Source: an uncultured Alcanivorax sp.
GTDB lineage: Bacteria > Pseudomonadota > Gammaproteobacteria > Pseudomonadales > Alcanivoracaceae
DNA: 64,000 nucleotides
Direction of reading: 5' to 3'
Assembly (NCBI RefSeq): GCF_947258575.1
Contig: NZ_CAMYIV010000002.1
Span: 186,001 to 250,000 of the forward strand
Positions within the stretch are counted from its first letter, which is position 1. Every line of letters begins with the position of its first letter. The position numbers and the translations under genes were made by a program. The notes under the pieces are model-generated. The model made no database searches. It was not told the origin of the DNA and saw only the letters and a list, made by a program, of their open reading frames with translations. Shown in pieces: positions 7,325 to 15,675 of this stretch.

Positions 7325-8839
7325 ATGACCAGTAAAGCGAAGATTTCTGCAAAGACGATTTCCGTGGATGTGGCCATCGTGGGCGCCGGTTTCGGCGGGC
7401 TTTGCATGGCGATTAAATTGCGTGAAGCGGGCAACGAGGATTTTGTGATCCTGGAAAAGGCGGCGGAAGTGGGCGGCGCCTGGTACTTCAATGGCTATCC
7501 GGGGGCGGCCTGCGATGTGCAGTCGCACCTGTATTCCTTTTCGTTCGCCGGCAAGGCGGACTGGAGCAAACGTTATGCGCCCCGGGATGAAATCGAGAAC
7601 TACATTCTCGATACCGTGGAGCAATATCAGCTGCGGCCCTTTATCCAGTTCAACCAGGAAGTGAACGAAGCCCATTTCGATGAGAGCACCGGGCGTTGGA
7701 CGATACGCACCGCCGCGGGCATGACCATCGATTGCCGCCACTTTGTGCTGGCCTCCGGCCCGTTGCACGTGCCGAATGTGCCGAACATCAAGGGCCTCAA
7801 GCGCTTCAAGGGCAAGGTGATGCATTCCGCCGAGTGGGACCATGGCTATGATCTGGTGGGCAAGAAGGTGGTGTCCATCGGCACCGGTGGCAGCGCTATT
7901 CAGTACTGCCCGGAAATCGCCCCCAAGGTGAAGAAACTGTCCGTGTTCCAGCGCAGCGCGGCCTGGGTGATTCCCCGGGATGAGCGCGGTTACTGGGGCA
8001 TTCAGCAGCGGCTGTTCAAGCGCTTCCCGGCGCTGCGCATACTGCATCGGGCGCGGCTGTACTGGAGCAATGAATCCCGGGTGGCACCGGCCTCTAGCCC
8101 GAAGGCCGCGCAACTGCTGGGTGCCTTGTGCAAGCAATTCATCCGCCTGCAAGTGAAAGACAAGGCCCTGGCGAAAAAGCTGACGCCGGATTACACCTTC
8201 GGCTGCAAGCGGGTGCTGATTTCCAACAAGTGGTACCCCATGTTCAACCGCGACAATGTGGAGCTGGTCACCGCCGGTATCCGCGAGGTGAAAGCCAACA
8301 GCGTGGTAACGGAAGACGGGGTAGAGCATGAAGCAGATTGCATCATTCTCGGCACCGGCTTTGTGGTGGATCCGCGTATCTATATGAAAGATTTTCCGCT
8401 CACCGGCTTGCCGGGCCATGATCTTCATAAGGATTGGGCCAAGTCCGCGGAAGCGCATTACGGCGTTACCGTGAGCGGCTACCCGAACCTGTACATGCTG
8501 GTGGGGCCGAACACGGGCCTGGGCCATAATTCGATTCTGTTCATGATCGAGTGTCAGGTGAAATACATCCAGCAATGCATGGCGCTGCTGCGTGAGGAAG
8601 GCGCGGATTATCTGGATGTGAAACCGAAAGCCCAGGAAGCGTTCAATGCCACGGTGCAGCGCCGTCTGCAGGGCACGACCTGGACGTCTGGCTGTACCAG
8701 CTGGTATCAACAGGACGATGGCAAGAATTTCGCCCTGTGGCCGGGCTCCACCTGGCGCTACTGGCTGCAAACCCGCAACGTGCGCTCCACGGATTATGAG
8801 TTTGTGTGCGCGAATGCCGAGGAAGCCGTGGAAGCCTGA
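7325..8839 (+). CDS. Flavin-containing (Baeyer-Villiger-type) monooxygenase
   Basis: A 504-residue class B flavoprotein monooxygenase. It has the FAD-binding GAGFGG (20-25), the second nucleotide motif GTGGSA (186-191) for NADPH, and the Baeyer-Villiger fingerprint FKGKVMHSAEWD (161-172, pattern FxGxxxHxxxWP/D). GGAWYFNGYPGAACD is typical of enzymes resembling 4-hydroxyacetophenone or cyclohexanone monooxygenase. Such enzymes insert oxygen into ketones or oxidise long-chain substrates, using NADPH and O2. Co-transcription with the PF10118 gene suggests a two-step route (oxidation, then hydrolysis), but the substrate is unknown. It is not close to the AlmA alkane monooxygenase as I remember that sequence. 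A strong terminator follows. Confidence 0.9.
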   Translation: MTSKAKISAKTISVDVAIVGAGFGGLCMAIKLREAGNEDFVILEKAAEVGGAWYFNGYPGAACDVQSHLYSFSFAGKADWSKRYAPRDEIENYILDTVEQYQLRPFIQFNQEVNEAHFDESTGRWTIRTAAGMTIDCRHFVLASGPLHVPNVPNIKGLKRFKGKVMHSAEWDHGYDLVGKKVVSIGTGGSAIQYCPEIAPKVKKLSVFQRSAAWVIPRDERGYWGIQQRLFKRFPALRILHRARLYWSNESRVAPASSPKAAQLLGALCKQFIRLQVKDKALAKKLTPDYTFGCKRVLISNKWYPMFNRDNVELVTAGIREVKANSVVTEDGVEHEADCIILGTGFVVDPRIYMKDFPLTGLPGHDLHKDWAKSAEAHYGVTVSGYPNLYMLVGPNTGLGHNSILFMIECQVKYIQQCMALLREEGADYLDVKPKAQEAFNATVQRRLQGTTWTSGCTSWYQQDDGKNFALWPGSTWRYWLQTRNVRSTDYEFVCANAEEAVEA

Positions 8840-8867
8840 CGGTGTCTTGAGTGAATGGGTAAAAGGT

Positions 8868-8895
8868 AGGGGCAGCCAGGGCTGCCCCTTTTTTT
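8868..8895 (+). terminator. Rho-independent terminator of the monooxygenase operon
   Basis: The stem AGGGGCAGC with GCTGCCCCT, a CAGG loop and a following run of T form a textbook intrinsic terminator. Confidence 0.9.
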
Positions 8896-8969
8896 GTGTA
8901 TGGGGTGTCTGGCATTGCGGATGGCTTGTGGTAAAAAAGGGGGGGAATAAACAGGTCAGAGAGTCGTCG

Positions 8970-9437
8970 ATGAAAAGAATGGTCCCGGTTATCGCTGCAG
9001 CCGTGACAGTGCTGGCACTGTACGGGCTGGATAACCTTCGAGATGACAGCGCCGTAAGCCAAGCTCCCACTCAGGCTCCACAACCGACATCGGCCGCGGT
9101 TGCCGGTGATCAGGTTATTCAGGCGGCCTATGAAAACCGGCAAAGCGATGTTCAGGTGGAAGGCGCCGGTCGGGTGGTCAAGGTACTGCCGGATGATAAC
9201 GAAGGCAGCCGCCACCAGAAATTCATTCTTGAGCTCGCCTCTGGCCAGACCATTCTGATTGCCCATAACATCGATCTGGCGCCACGGATTCCGGACTTGC
9301 GTGAGGGCGAGAGCGTCAGCTTCTTCGGCGAGTACGAGTGGAACGAGCGGGGTGGGGTGGTTCACTGGACCCACCATGATCCGCAAGGGCGCCACGTGGA
9401 TGGCTGGCTGAAACATGATGGCAAAACCTTTCAGTAG
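8970..9437 (+). CDS. DUF3465 family protein, secreted or anchored
   Basis: The start MKRMVPVIAAAVTVLALYGL at 8970 gives a signal peptide or anchor; the upstream extension in this frame runs through the previous terminator and is not coding. The mature part has the DUF3465 features HQKFILELASGQTILIAHN, FFGEYEWNERGGVVHWTHHD and a C-terminal GWLKHDGKTFQ. The family is small, probably a beta-barrel fold in the periplasm, and of unknown function. The Pro/Ala/Gln stretch after the signal looks like a flexible linker. Confidence 0.8.
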   Translation: MKRMVPVIAAAVTVLALYGLDNLRDDSAVSQAPTQAPQPTSAAVAGDQVIQAAYENRQSDVQVEGAGRVVKVLPDDNEGSRHQKFILELASGQTILIAHNIDLAPRIPDLREGESVSFFGEYEWNERGGVVHWTHHDPQGRHVDGWLKHDGKTFQ

Positions 9438-9508
9438 CCTGCCGATGTGGCTTTCCACTCCTGCGGGCGGGAGATTGTATTCTCTGCGCCGCGCTCTATG
9501 ATCCCGCC

Positions 9509-10219
9509 ATGACTTCCCGATACCACCGCCTGGACCGTTTTCTCAGCAACCGCCTGCAAATCAGCCGCAGTAATCTGCGGCTGTCGCTGGCGGCCGGGCG
9601 CGTGCAGGTTAATGGCCAGGTGGAGCGTGACCGGCAGCGACGGATTGGCCCCTTTGATGTGGTGGTTTGCGATGGTGAGATTCTGCAGGCAACCCGCCCT
9701 CGTTATCTGATGCTCAACAAGCCCGCCGGGGTGGTCAGCGCTACCTGTGATGATCATCACCCCACAGTGCTGGATCTGCTACCGGAGGATCAGCGTGAGG
9801 GATTACATCTGGCCGGGCGGCTGGATTTCAATTCCACCGGCCTGGTTCTGCTGACCAATGATGGCGACTGGTCCCGGCAGTTGAGTCAGCCGGAGAATCA
9901 GGTGAGTAAGCATTATCGGGTGGCGGTGGAAAAGCCGTTAGCCGAAAAGTACGTGGCGGCGTTCGCCGAGGGTATGTGGTTTGAGTACGAGGGCATTGTG
10001 ACGCGCCCAGCTACGCTGAAGATCCGCAGCACGTTCGAGGCTGACGTGTGGCTGTGCGAGGGCCGCTATCACCAGATCAAGCGCATGTTCGGGCGTTTTG
10101 ATAACAAAGTGCTGACGTTGCATCGGTTGGCGATTGGCAACCTGGTGCTGGATGAAACGTTGAAGCTGGGTGAGTGGCGAGAACTTTCGGAGATGGAGCG
10201 CTCCTCTATCTTTTCATGA
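9509..10219 (+). CDS. RsuA/RluB-family rRNA pseudouridine synthase
   Basis: A 236-residue pseudouridine synthase. An N-terminal S4 RNA-binding domain (residues 6-50, LDRFLSNRLQISRSNLR) is followed by the catalytic domain with GRLDFNSTGL (103-112), where Asp106 is the nucleophile, and the family signature EGRYHQIKRMFG. RsuA modifies U516 of 16S rRNA and the related RluB, RluE and RluF modify 23S rRNA; length and S4 domain favour RsuA. The exact target cannot be fixed from sequence alone. The gene ends before a long inverted repeat that separates it from the convergent MpaB-family gene. Confidence 0.88.
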   Translation: MTSRYHRLDRFLSNRLQISRSNLRLSLAAGRVQVNGQVERDRQRRIGPFDVVVCDGEILQATRPRYLMLNKPAGVVSATCDDHHPTVLDLLPEDQREGLHLAGRLDFNSTGLVLLTNDGDWSRQLSQPENQVSKHYRVAVEKPLAEKYVAAFAEGMWFEYEGIVTRPATLKIRSTFEADVWLCEGRYHQIKRMFGRFDNKVLTLHRLAIGNLVLDETLKLGEWRELSEMERSSIFS

Positions 10220-10239
10220 AAGGCCGCCGTCACAGGTTG

Positions 10240-10322
10240 CGTAGGGTGCACTGAGCCTAGGGCGAACTGCACCATCAAACGCCGGTCCGGTGCAGTTCGC
10301 CTTAGGCTCAGTGCACCCTACG
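10240..10322. repeat. 83-bp long inverted repeat, copy 1
   Basis: Two 34-base arms, CGTAGGGTGCACTGAGCC... (10240-10273) and ...GGCTCAGTGCACCCTACG (10289-10322), are nearly perfect inverted copies around ATCAAACGCCGGTCC. A second copy, inverted relative to this one by its loop sequence, is at 17783-17868. Both lie between convergent genes. It may be a MITE/REPIN-like element or a bidirectional terminator; no T tract is seen. Confidence 0.85.
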
Positions 10323-10376
10323 TTTTGGAAAGCCGTGGGGGTTTGCGGTCTCTTTCATTCCAATCCGCGAAGCCCC

Positions 10377-11261
10377 TTAAACCAGTGGCTTGCCCTTCTT
10401 CAGGCGCCGGCGGAAATCCCACAGCACCAGGTTGTAAGGCGCCTGCCGGATGACGCGCGGCAGCAGCAGACTGATGCGGCCAATGGTGCGCACGGTGCGC
10501 TCGAAACGCCGCTGTTTTTTGTCATTCCATTCCAGCTGCATTTGCTCACGAATCTCGGGTGGCAGGAAACCGGTGGTCACAAACCGGTTGAAACGCCCCA
10601 ACAGAAACCGGGTTGGCGAGCTGAGGAATGTCAGGTCGGCAATCATCATCAGATACTGGCGGATGCGCTCGTCGATGTGCAGCTTCTGCAGTCCTTCCTG
10701 CCAGTAGGCGTCAAACGCTTCCAGGTCTTTCGGCCAGGTGTCCTGGCGAACCTGCAGGGTGGTGCCCAGCGGGTGGGCCAGCTGGTAAAAGGTTTCCTGT
10801 TCCTGCCGGGTCATTGGCCCATGCAGTTTCTGGTGGGTGTCCACGAAACCCCAGTAGAGACAGGCGGCGACCCACATCTGCAGGTTTTCATCGAAGGCGT
10901 TGTATTTCACCGGTGAGTCTTCGGTGGAGTGTACCTGGGCATGGGAGCGATTCACCGCTCTGCGGTAGGCCAACTTCTCTTCACTGGTGCCCATCATGGC
11001 GACGGCCAGGTAGGTGAAGGTGGTGCGTGAGCGCTTGATCGGATGATGCAGTATCGAGCCACTTTCCACCCGGCTTTCCGCCACCCCATAGCCCACCGCA
11101 GGCAGGGCCAGTTGCAGGATGATGTTGGCGCCACCGGCCAACAGCATGGCGCCATCGAAGATACCGGGGAATTGCTGGTCCAGTTCCCTGGCGGTGAGGG
11201 GAGTGGGCCAGTCGTGTTCCAGTCGGGCCTGGCGGCTTTCCAGATTGGCTTGAGCTGTCAT
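10377..11261 (-). CDS. MpaB-family (DUF2236) oxygenase
   Basis: A 294-residue protein of the DUF2236 family, which includes fungal MpaB and the latex-clearing rubber oxygenase Lcp; several members are haem-dependent oxygenases. Recognisable segments are NRSHAQVHS, KYNAFDENLQMWVAACLYWG and TRFLLGRFNRFVTTGFLPP. A conserved histidine in HAQVHST is a candidate haem or metal ligand. GAGGACAGAAAAACA precedes the ATG at 11261; a longer start at 11297 has no ribosome site. In a lipid-degrading organism an acyl or isoprenoid substrate is plausible but unproven. It lies downstream of a LysR gene on the same strand. Confidence 0.82.
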   Translation of the reverse strand: MTAQANLESRQARLEHDWPTPLTARELDQQFPGIFDGAMLLAGGANIILQLALPAVGYGVAESRVESGSILHHPIKRSRTTFTYLAVAMMGTSEEKLAYRRAVNRSHAQVHSTEDSPVKYNAFDENLQMWVAACLYWGFVDTHQKLHGPMTRQEQETFYQLAHPLGTTLQVRQDTWPKDLEAFDAYWQEGLQKLHIDERIRQYLMMIADLTFLSSPTRFLLGRFNRFVTTGFLPPEIREQMQLEWNDKKQRRFERTVRTIGRISLLLPRVIRQAPYNLVLWDFRRRLKKGKPLV

Positions 11262-11339
11262 TGTTTTTCTGTCCTCGCAGTCAGCGTGGTGGTTCATACG
11301 CTTGTTTCATTTCATGCTAGCGAGGAGTGCGCCATCAAA

Positions 11340-11371
11340 CAATGAGACAAAATTAATTATTTGTATCATTG
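11340..11371. promoter_or_regulatory. AT-rich inverted repeat, candidate operator of the MpaB-family gene
   Basis: CAATGAGACAAA and TTTGTATCATTG are 12-base inverted arms with one mismatch around ATTAATTA. The site is 79 bases upstream of the MpaB-family start and just past the LysR gene. An AT-rich symmetric site of this size looks like an operator for a dimeric regulator rather than a terminator. Which regulator binds is unknown. Confidence 0.5.
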
Positions 11372-11388
11372 TGGCTTTTTCTGACCGG

Positions 11389-12273
11389 CTATAGCCGTAG
11401 TGCTCGAAAAACCGCTCGCACATGGCCGGCGAGCACATGGGTGGCAGAGCCTTCTTCACCCCGATAAAGCATGGCGATCTGGTAATCGCCAAGTTCGGGT
11501 AACTGGTATTCATCGCCCAGTTGCTGCAGGGGCGGCTGAATCAGGCTGAGGGGGAAGGGGCCAATGGCCAGATCGGCCTGCATGGCGGCTTCCTGGCCGG
11601 CGCAGTGTTCGCTGGTGTAGGCGACCCGGTAGCGGTGATCGCTTCGGTCCAGGGCCTCCAGGGCCATCTTGCGCCAGGGGCAACCCTGGCTGGCCAGCGC
11701 CAGGGGAAGGGGCGTCTGGCTCACCGCGATACCCCCCTGGGCGCCGGCCCACACCAGCGGCTCGCTATGCACCACTTCCCCCCGTGCCGGGCGGCCCTGT
11801 TTGCCCGTGGTGACCATGATCAGATCCAGCTTGCCGGCATCCAGCTGCTTGAGCATGTCGGCGCTGCGACCGACGATTACATTTACCTGTACCGCCGGAT
11901 GGGAGCGGGAAAACTGGGTCAGTACCTGGGGCAGGATACGGGTGCCGATATCGTCCGGGGTGCCCAGTCGTACCGTGCCTTCCAGCTCCGGGGCGGTGAA
12001 ATGGCTGATGGCCTCCTGGTTCAGTTTCAGCAGGCGCCGGGCATAGCCGAGCATGGCTTCGCCCTCGGCCGTGAGACTCACCCGGCGGGCTTCGCGCAGG
12101 AACAGACGCTGGCCTACCTGTTGTTCCAGTCGCTTGATCTGCATGCTCAGTGCAGAGGGGGTGCGGAACACTTCGGCGGCGGCCTGGGTGAAGCTTTCGG
12201 TCTCGGCGATGGCCACGAAGCTGCGCAGGATTTCCGTGTCCAGCAGGGGCTGAAGAGGGCTGTCCGGTGGCAT
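11389..12273 (-). CDS. LysR-family transcriptional regulator
   Basis: A 294-residue LysR-type regulator. The winged helix-turn-helix lies at residues 14-72 (SFVAIAETESFTQAAAEVF, then IKRLEQQVGQRLF). The effector-binding domain follows from about residue 95 with the typical VRLGTPDDIGTRILP. The target is not known. The divergent DUF1127 gene, whose promoter region carries a palindromic T-N11-A box, and the downstream MpaB-family gene are the natural candidates. Autoregulation is usual for the family. Confidence 0.92.
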   Translation of the reverse strand: MPPDSPLQPLLDTEILRSFVAIAETESFTQAAAEVFRTPSALSMQIKRLEQQVGQRLFLREARRVSLTAEGEAMLGYARRLLKLNQEAISHFTAPELEGTVRLGTPDDIGTRILPQVLTQFSRSHPAVQVNVIVGRSADMLKQLDAGKLDLIMVTTGKQGRPARGEVVHSEPLVWAGAQGGIAVSQTPLPLALASQGCPWRKMALEALDRSDHRYRVAYTSEHCAGQEAAMQADLAIGPFPLSLIQPPLQQLGDEYQLPELGDYQIAMLYRGEEGSATHVLAGHVRAVFRALRL

Positions 12274-12319
12274 GTTTCACCTTTCAGAAAAATTGAACGA
12301 TAGGTAAAGATCTTTTCGA

Positions 12320-12334
12320 TTTACTGATAGTAAA
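12320..12334. promoter_or_regulatory. Candidate LysR-type binding box
   Basis: TTTACTGATAGTAAA is a perfect inverted repeat (TTTACT/AGTAAA) containing the T-N11-A pattern of LysR operators. It lies 46 bases upstream of the regulator start and 68 bases upstream of the DUF1127 start, in the shared intergenic space. Confidence 0.55.
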
Positions 12335-12402
12335 CCCGATTGCATCATGGAGGCCAATCACAACCCAGCCACTCCACAACGTTCTCGAACAGGGAGGAGA
12401 CC

Positions 12403-12603
12403 ATGAAACGCAATGACCCCCAGACACTGGAAGCTCCCCAGCGGATTCAGTCCCGCAAGCCGGATCTTTCCATGCCGCCGATCCCGTCGCTGGCATTGAT
12501 GGATGAGCTGGACTATCGCATTCGTCTGGCCTGGTATCGCCTGCGCAAGAATCGCGCGGAGCGGCGAGCCCGGGTGATCCAGCGGCTGCAGCGTCCGGTC
12601 TGA
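12403..12603 (+). CDS. DUF1127 small basic protein, 66 aa
   Basis: A short arginine-rich protein whose C-terminal half, DYRIRLAWYRLRKNRAERRAR, has the amphipathic WxxxR helix of the DUF1127 family. Relatives in other bacteria affect RNA turnover, phosphate or carbon metabolism, often as part of stress responses. The N-terminal half is Pro/Gln-rich. GGGAGGAGA stands just before the ATG. It is divergent from a LysR gene that may control it. Confidence 0.8.
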   Translation: MKRNDPQTLEAPQRIQSRKPDLSMPPIPSLALMDELDYRIRLAWYRLRKNRAERRARVIQRLQRPV

Positions 12604-12622
12604 GTCTGCCACTCGCAGGCAG

Positions 12623-12707
12623 TGCCTTGTGGGGCTTGTATGACCAGGGGCTGCCCGGCCCCTGGTCTTTCGCGATGTGAAACATCGCTTCCCTCAAGCC
12701 CACAAGG
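12623..12707. repeat. Inverted repeat with an embedded REP-like word
   Basis: CCTTGTGGGGCTTG (12624-12637) and CAAGCCCACAAGG are inverted arms. Between them lies TTTCGCGATGTGAAACATCG followed by CTTCCC, matching the left arm of the repeat at 510-536 except in the central palindrome. Confidence 0.6.
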
Positions 12708-12731
12708 TTCAATTACCTGCCTGCCATCCAC

Positions 12732-12762
12732 AAAAAAGGCGCCTGAGAAGGCGCCTTTTTTG
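12732..12762. terminator. Bidirectional rho-independent terminator
   Basis: AAAAAAGGCGCC and GGCGCCTTTTTT form a stem with A and T tracts on both sides, positioned to terminate the DUF1127 transcript and the leftward ETF-QO transcript. Confidence 0.85.
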
Positions 12763-12789
12763 TTTGCAACACGGAAGCCGTGCGGCCAA

Positions 12790-14445
12790 TTACATGTTCG
12801 GGTAATTGGGGCCGCCGGTGCCTTCCGGAGCCACCCAGTTGATGTTCTGGGTTGGGTCCTTGATGTCGCAGGTCTTGCAGTGCACGCAGTTCTGGGCGTT
12901 GATCTGGAAACGCTTGTCGCCAGTGTTCTCGTCCTCAACCACTTCGTACACACCCGCCGGGCAGTAACGCTGGGCCGGCTCGTCCCACTTGGGCAGGTTC
13001 ACCTCAAGCGGTACGTTCGGGTCTTTCAGCGTCAGGTGACACGGCTGATCTTCTTCGTGGTTGGTGTTGGACAGGAATACGCTGTCCAGCTTGGCGAAGG
13101 TGATCTTGCCGTCCGGTTTCGGGTAGTCGATCTTCTTGCTCTGATCTGCTGGCTTCAACGTGGCGTGATCCGGAGTGGTGTCACGCATGGTGATTGGCAG
13201 TTTGCCGTTGAACAGGTTGATGTCCACGAAGGCAAAGGCAGAGCCGATGAAGTTACCGAACTTGTGCTGAGCCGGGCCGAAGTTGCGTTGAGCGTGCAGC
13301 TCTTCGTGTACCCAGCTCTTGTCGAAGGCGTCCTTGTACTCGGTCAGCTCGTCGCTGCCACGGCCGCCTTTCAGCGCTTCTGCCAGGATTTCGGCGGCAA
13401 TCATGCCGGACTTCATGGCGGTGTGGGTGCCCTTGATCTTGGCGAAGTTCAAGGTGCCAGCGTTACAGCCCACCAGCAGACCACCGGGGAAGGTCATTCT
13501 CGGCAGAGACTGCAGGCCACCTTTGGAAATGGCACGGGCGCCGTAGGAAACACGCTTGCCGCCTTCCAGGTGCTTGCTGATTTCCGGGTTGGTCTTCCAG
13601 CGCTGCATCTCGTCAAACGGAGACACATGCGGGTTGGAGTAGGCCAGATCGGTGATCAGACCCAGGGCAACCTGGTTGTTCTCGATGTGGTACAGGAACG
13701 CACCACCCGGGGAGCCGGACTCGGTGAGCGGCCAGCCGGCGGTGTGAACCACCAGACCTTCTTGGTGCTTGGCCGGATCGATATCCCACAGTTCCTTGAT
13801 GCCGAGCCCGTAATGCTGTGGGTCGGTACCTTCGCGCAGGTTGAATTTTTCCTGCAGCTGTTTGCCCAGGTGACCACGGCAACCTTCGGAGAAGATGGTG
13901 TACTTGGCGTGAAGCTCCATGCCGGGGGTATAGCTGGGCTTGTGCTCGCCGTCGTGGCCGATGCCGGAATCGCCGGTGGCGATACCTTTCACCGAACCAT
14001 CTTCGTTGTAGAGTACTTCGCTGGCGGCAAAGCCGGGGAAGATCTCGATGCCCAGACCTTCGGCCTGTTCTGCCAGCCAGCGGCACAGGTTACCCAGGGA
14101 AATGATGTAGTTCCCTTCGTTGTGCATGGTCTTGGGTACGAACAGGTTCGGCACTTTCTGTGCCTTTTCCGGGCCGGTGAGGTAGTAGATTTCGTCGCCG
14201 GTGACCTTGGTGTTCACTGGAGCGCCCATTTCCTGCCAGTTGGGAAACAGCTCGTTCAGGGCGCGCGGCTCAAGAACCGCACCGGAGAGAATATGGGCAC
14301 CGACTTCGGAGCCTTTCTCTACCACGACCACACTGATTTCCTGACCGGTTTCCTGGGCGATCTGGCCCAGACGGCAGGCGGTTGCCAGACCGGAAGGACC
14401 GGCGCCGACGATGACTACATCGACTTCCATAGATTCGCGTTCCAC
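12790..14445 (-). CDS. Electron transfer flavoprotein-ubiquinone oxidoreductase
   Basis: A 551-residue ETF-QO, the membrane-surface iron-sulfur flavoprotein that passes electrons from reduced ETF to ubiquinone. The FAD motif GAGPSG is at residues 14-19. A C-terminal 4Fe-4S site is formed by the cysteine of RYCPAGVYE plus the three in NCVHCKTCDIKDP. I take GTG at 14445 as the start (product MERESMEVDVV) because GAGGAGA lies seven bases before it. The inner ATG at 14430 has no ribosome site, and the upstream frame extension is not coding. It is divergent from etfB-etfA with 480 bases between, so electron donor and acceptor may share regulation. Confidence 0.95.
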   Translation of the reverse strand: MERESMEVDVVIVGAGPSGLATACRLGQIAQETGQEISVVVVEKGSEVGAHILSGAVLEPRALNELFPNWQEMGAPVNTKVTGDEIYYLTGPEKAQKVPNLFVPKTMHNEGNYIISLGNLCRWLAEQAEGLGIEIFPGFAASEVLYNEDGSVKGIATGDSGIGHDGEHKPSYTPGMELHAKYTIFSEGCRGHLGKQLQEKFNLREGTDPQHYGLGIKELWDIDPAKHQEGLVVHTAGWPLTESGSPGGAFLYHIENNQVALGLITDLAYSNPHVSPFDEMQRWKTNPEISKHLEGGKRVSYGARAISKGGLQSLPRMTFPGGLLVGCNAGTLNFAKIKGTHTAMKSGMIAAEILAEALKGGRGSDELTEYKDAFDKSWVHEELHAQRNFGPAQHKFGNFIGSAFAFVDINLFNGKLPITMRDTTPDHATLKPADQSKKIDYPKPDGKITFAKLDSVFLSNTNHEEDQPCHLTLKDPNVPLEVNLPKWDEPAQRYCPAGVYEVVEDENTGDKRFQINAQNCVHCKTCDIKDPTQNINWVAPEGTGGPNYPNM

Positions 14446-14925
14446 AGCCTGTCTCCTCGCTATCGATTGCGTGTTCGGCCCTGAAGCCACTGAGAAAGGG
14501 GTTCTGAAACACTCTGCCACAGAAAAACCTTTCTCAGCAGCCACCTGGGGCCAGCCTTGGGGTGGCGCGGAGTATATAGAGATAGGCGAAACCGCACCAC
14601 TGCCTGGGTTGGCCGCAACGCCCGCTGCATTGTTACCGGGTGTTGATCCGGCGGGGCGGCGCACTGCAACCATTTCAAACAGGTGTTCGGATTATCCCTT
14701 GCTAGCTGGTTGATTTACAAGGAAATGGCCGACTGCAAAGTCACGAAAAGTGGACACCTTGTGTGGTCTATTTGCAGCAAAATCATTCGCTTACAGATTT
14801 TCGGCCTATTGACCTGCTTTGGCCGAGCGTTCAAGATAGCGGCTCTTTCGCGGGGGTGGACCCGGCAACGGCGTCAATTATCGCCTCCTTCTACATGTCA
14901 CCCAATGGAACATTCCGAGGATCCT
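14446..14925. promoter_or_regulatory. Divergent promoter region between ETF-QO gene and etfB
   Basis: No gene is seen in these 480 bases. CAAACAGGTGTTCG at 14676-14689 is close to the PsrA-type operator GAAAC-N4-GTTTC, differing at the outer base and one inner base. In Pseudomonas, PsrA links long-chain fatty acids to etf expression. This is a resemblance only; no psrA gene is in the window. Confidence 0.4.
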
Positions 14926-15675
14926 ATGAAGGTTCTTGTACCCATCAAGCGAGTCGTTGATTACAACGTCAAGGTTCGCGTGAAGGCTGACAACACTGGT
15001 GTTGATCTCGCCAATGTCAAAATGGCCATGAACCCCTTTTGTGAAATCGCTGTAGAAGAAGCGGTACGTCTGAAAGAGAAGGGTGTGGTTACCGAAATCG
15101 TTGCTGTTTCCATCGGTCCCAAGACCGCTCAGGAACAACTGCGTACTGCCATGGCTCTGGGCGCTGACCGCTCTATCCTGGTAGAAACTGACGAAGACGT
15201 TCAGCCGCTGGGCATCGCCAAAGCGCTGAAAGCCATCGTTGATGAAGAGAAGCCTGAGCTGGTTATTCTGGGCAAGCAGGCTATCGACGGCGACAACAAC
15301 CAGACCGGCCAGATGCTGGCTGCGTTGACCGGCATGCCGCAGGGCACTTTCGCGTCTGAAGTGGACGTGGCCGACGGTAAAGTGAAGGTTACCCGTGAAA
15401 TCGACGGCGGCCTGCAGACTGTTGAGCTGAACCTGCCGGCAGTGGTTACCACTGACCTGCGCCTGAACGAGCCGCGTTACGCGTCTCTGCCAAACATCAT
15501 GAAAGCCAAGAAGAAGCCGCTGGATACCAAAACAGCCGCTGATCTGGGCGTTGACCTGACTCCGCGTGTGACCACTGTCAGTGTGGAAGCCCCGGCCGAG
15601 CGTCAGGCTGGCATCATCGTTGGCTCCGTTGACGAGCTGGTCGAGAAACTGAAGAACGAAGCGAAGGTGATCTGA
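14926..15675 (+). CDS. etfB: Electron transfer flavoprotein beta subunit
   Basis: A 249-residue beta subunit, starting [14 protein letters not shown], that with EtfA takes electrons from acyl-CoA dehydrogenases. It carries the AMP-binding core with [20 protein letters not shown] (35-54) and the signature stretch [35 protein letters not shown] provides the ribosome site; the longer upstream frame is intergenic. The stop overlaps the etfA start by one base (TGATG), indicating translational coupling. Confidence 0.96.
   Translation: MKVLVPIKRVVDYNVKVRVKADNTGVDLANVKMAMNPFCEIAVEEAVRLKEKGVVTEIVAVSIGPKTAQEQLRTAMALGADRSILVETDEDVQPLGIAKALKAIVDEEKPELVILGKQAIDGDNNQTGQMLAALTGMPQGTFASEVDVADGKVKVTREIDGGLQTVELNLPAVVTTDLRLNEPRYASLPNIMKAKKKPLDTKTAADLGVDLTPRVTTVSVEAPAERQAGIIVGSVDELVEKLKNEAKVI

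Noticed and set aside
7325-8839. Naming the flavin monooxygenase AlmA (long-chain alkane monooxygenase)
   Set aside because: The sequence has the Baeyer-Villiger FxGxxxHxxxWD motif and differs from the AlmA sequence I recall across most blocks.
7136-9070. 644-codon open frame on the minus strand
   Set aside because: It is antisense to the PF10118 and monooxygenase genes, runs through a strong terminator and shows no protein family features.
10240-10322. Treating the long inverted repeat simply as a rho-independent terminator
   Set aside because: The arms are far longer than needed, there is no T tract, and a second copy exists, which fits a dispersed element better.
12622-14484. 620-codon open frame on the plus strand
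   Set aside because: It is antisense to the well-supported ETF-QO gene.
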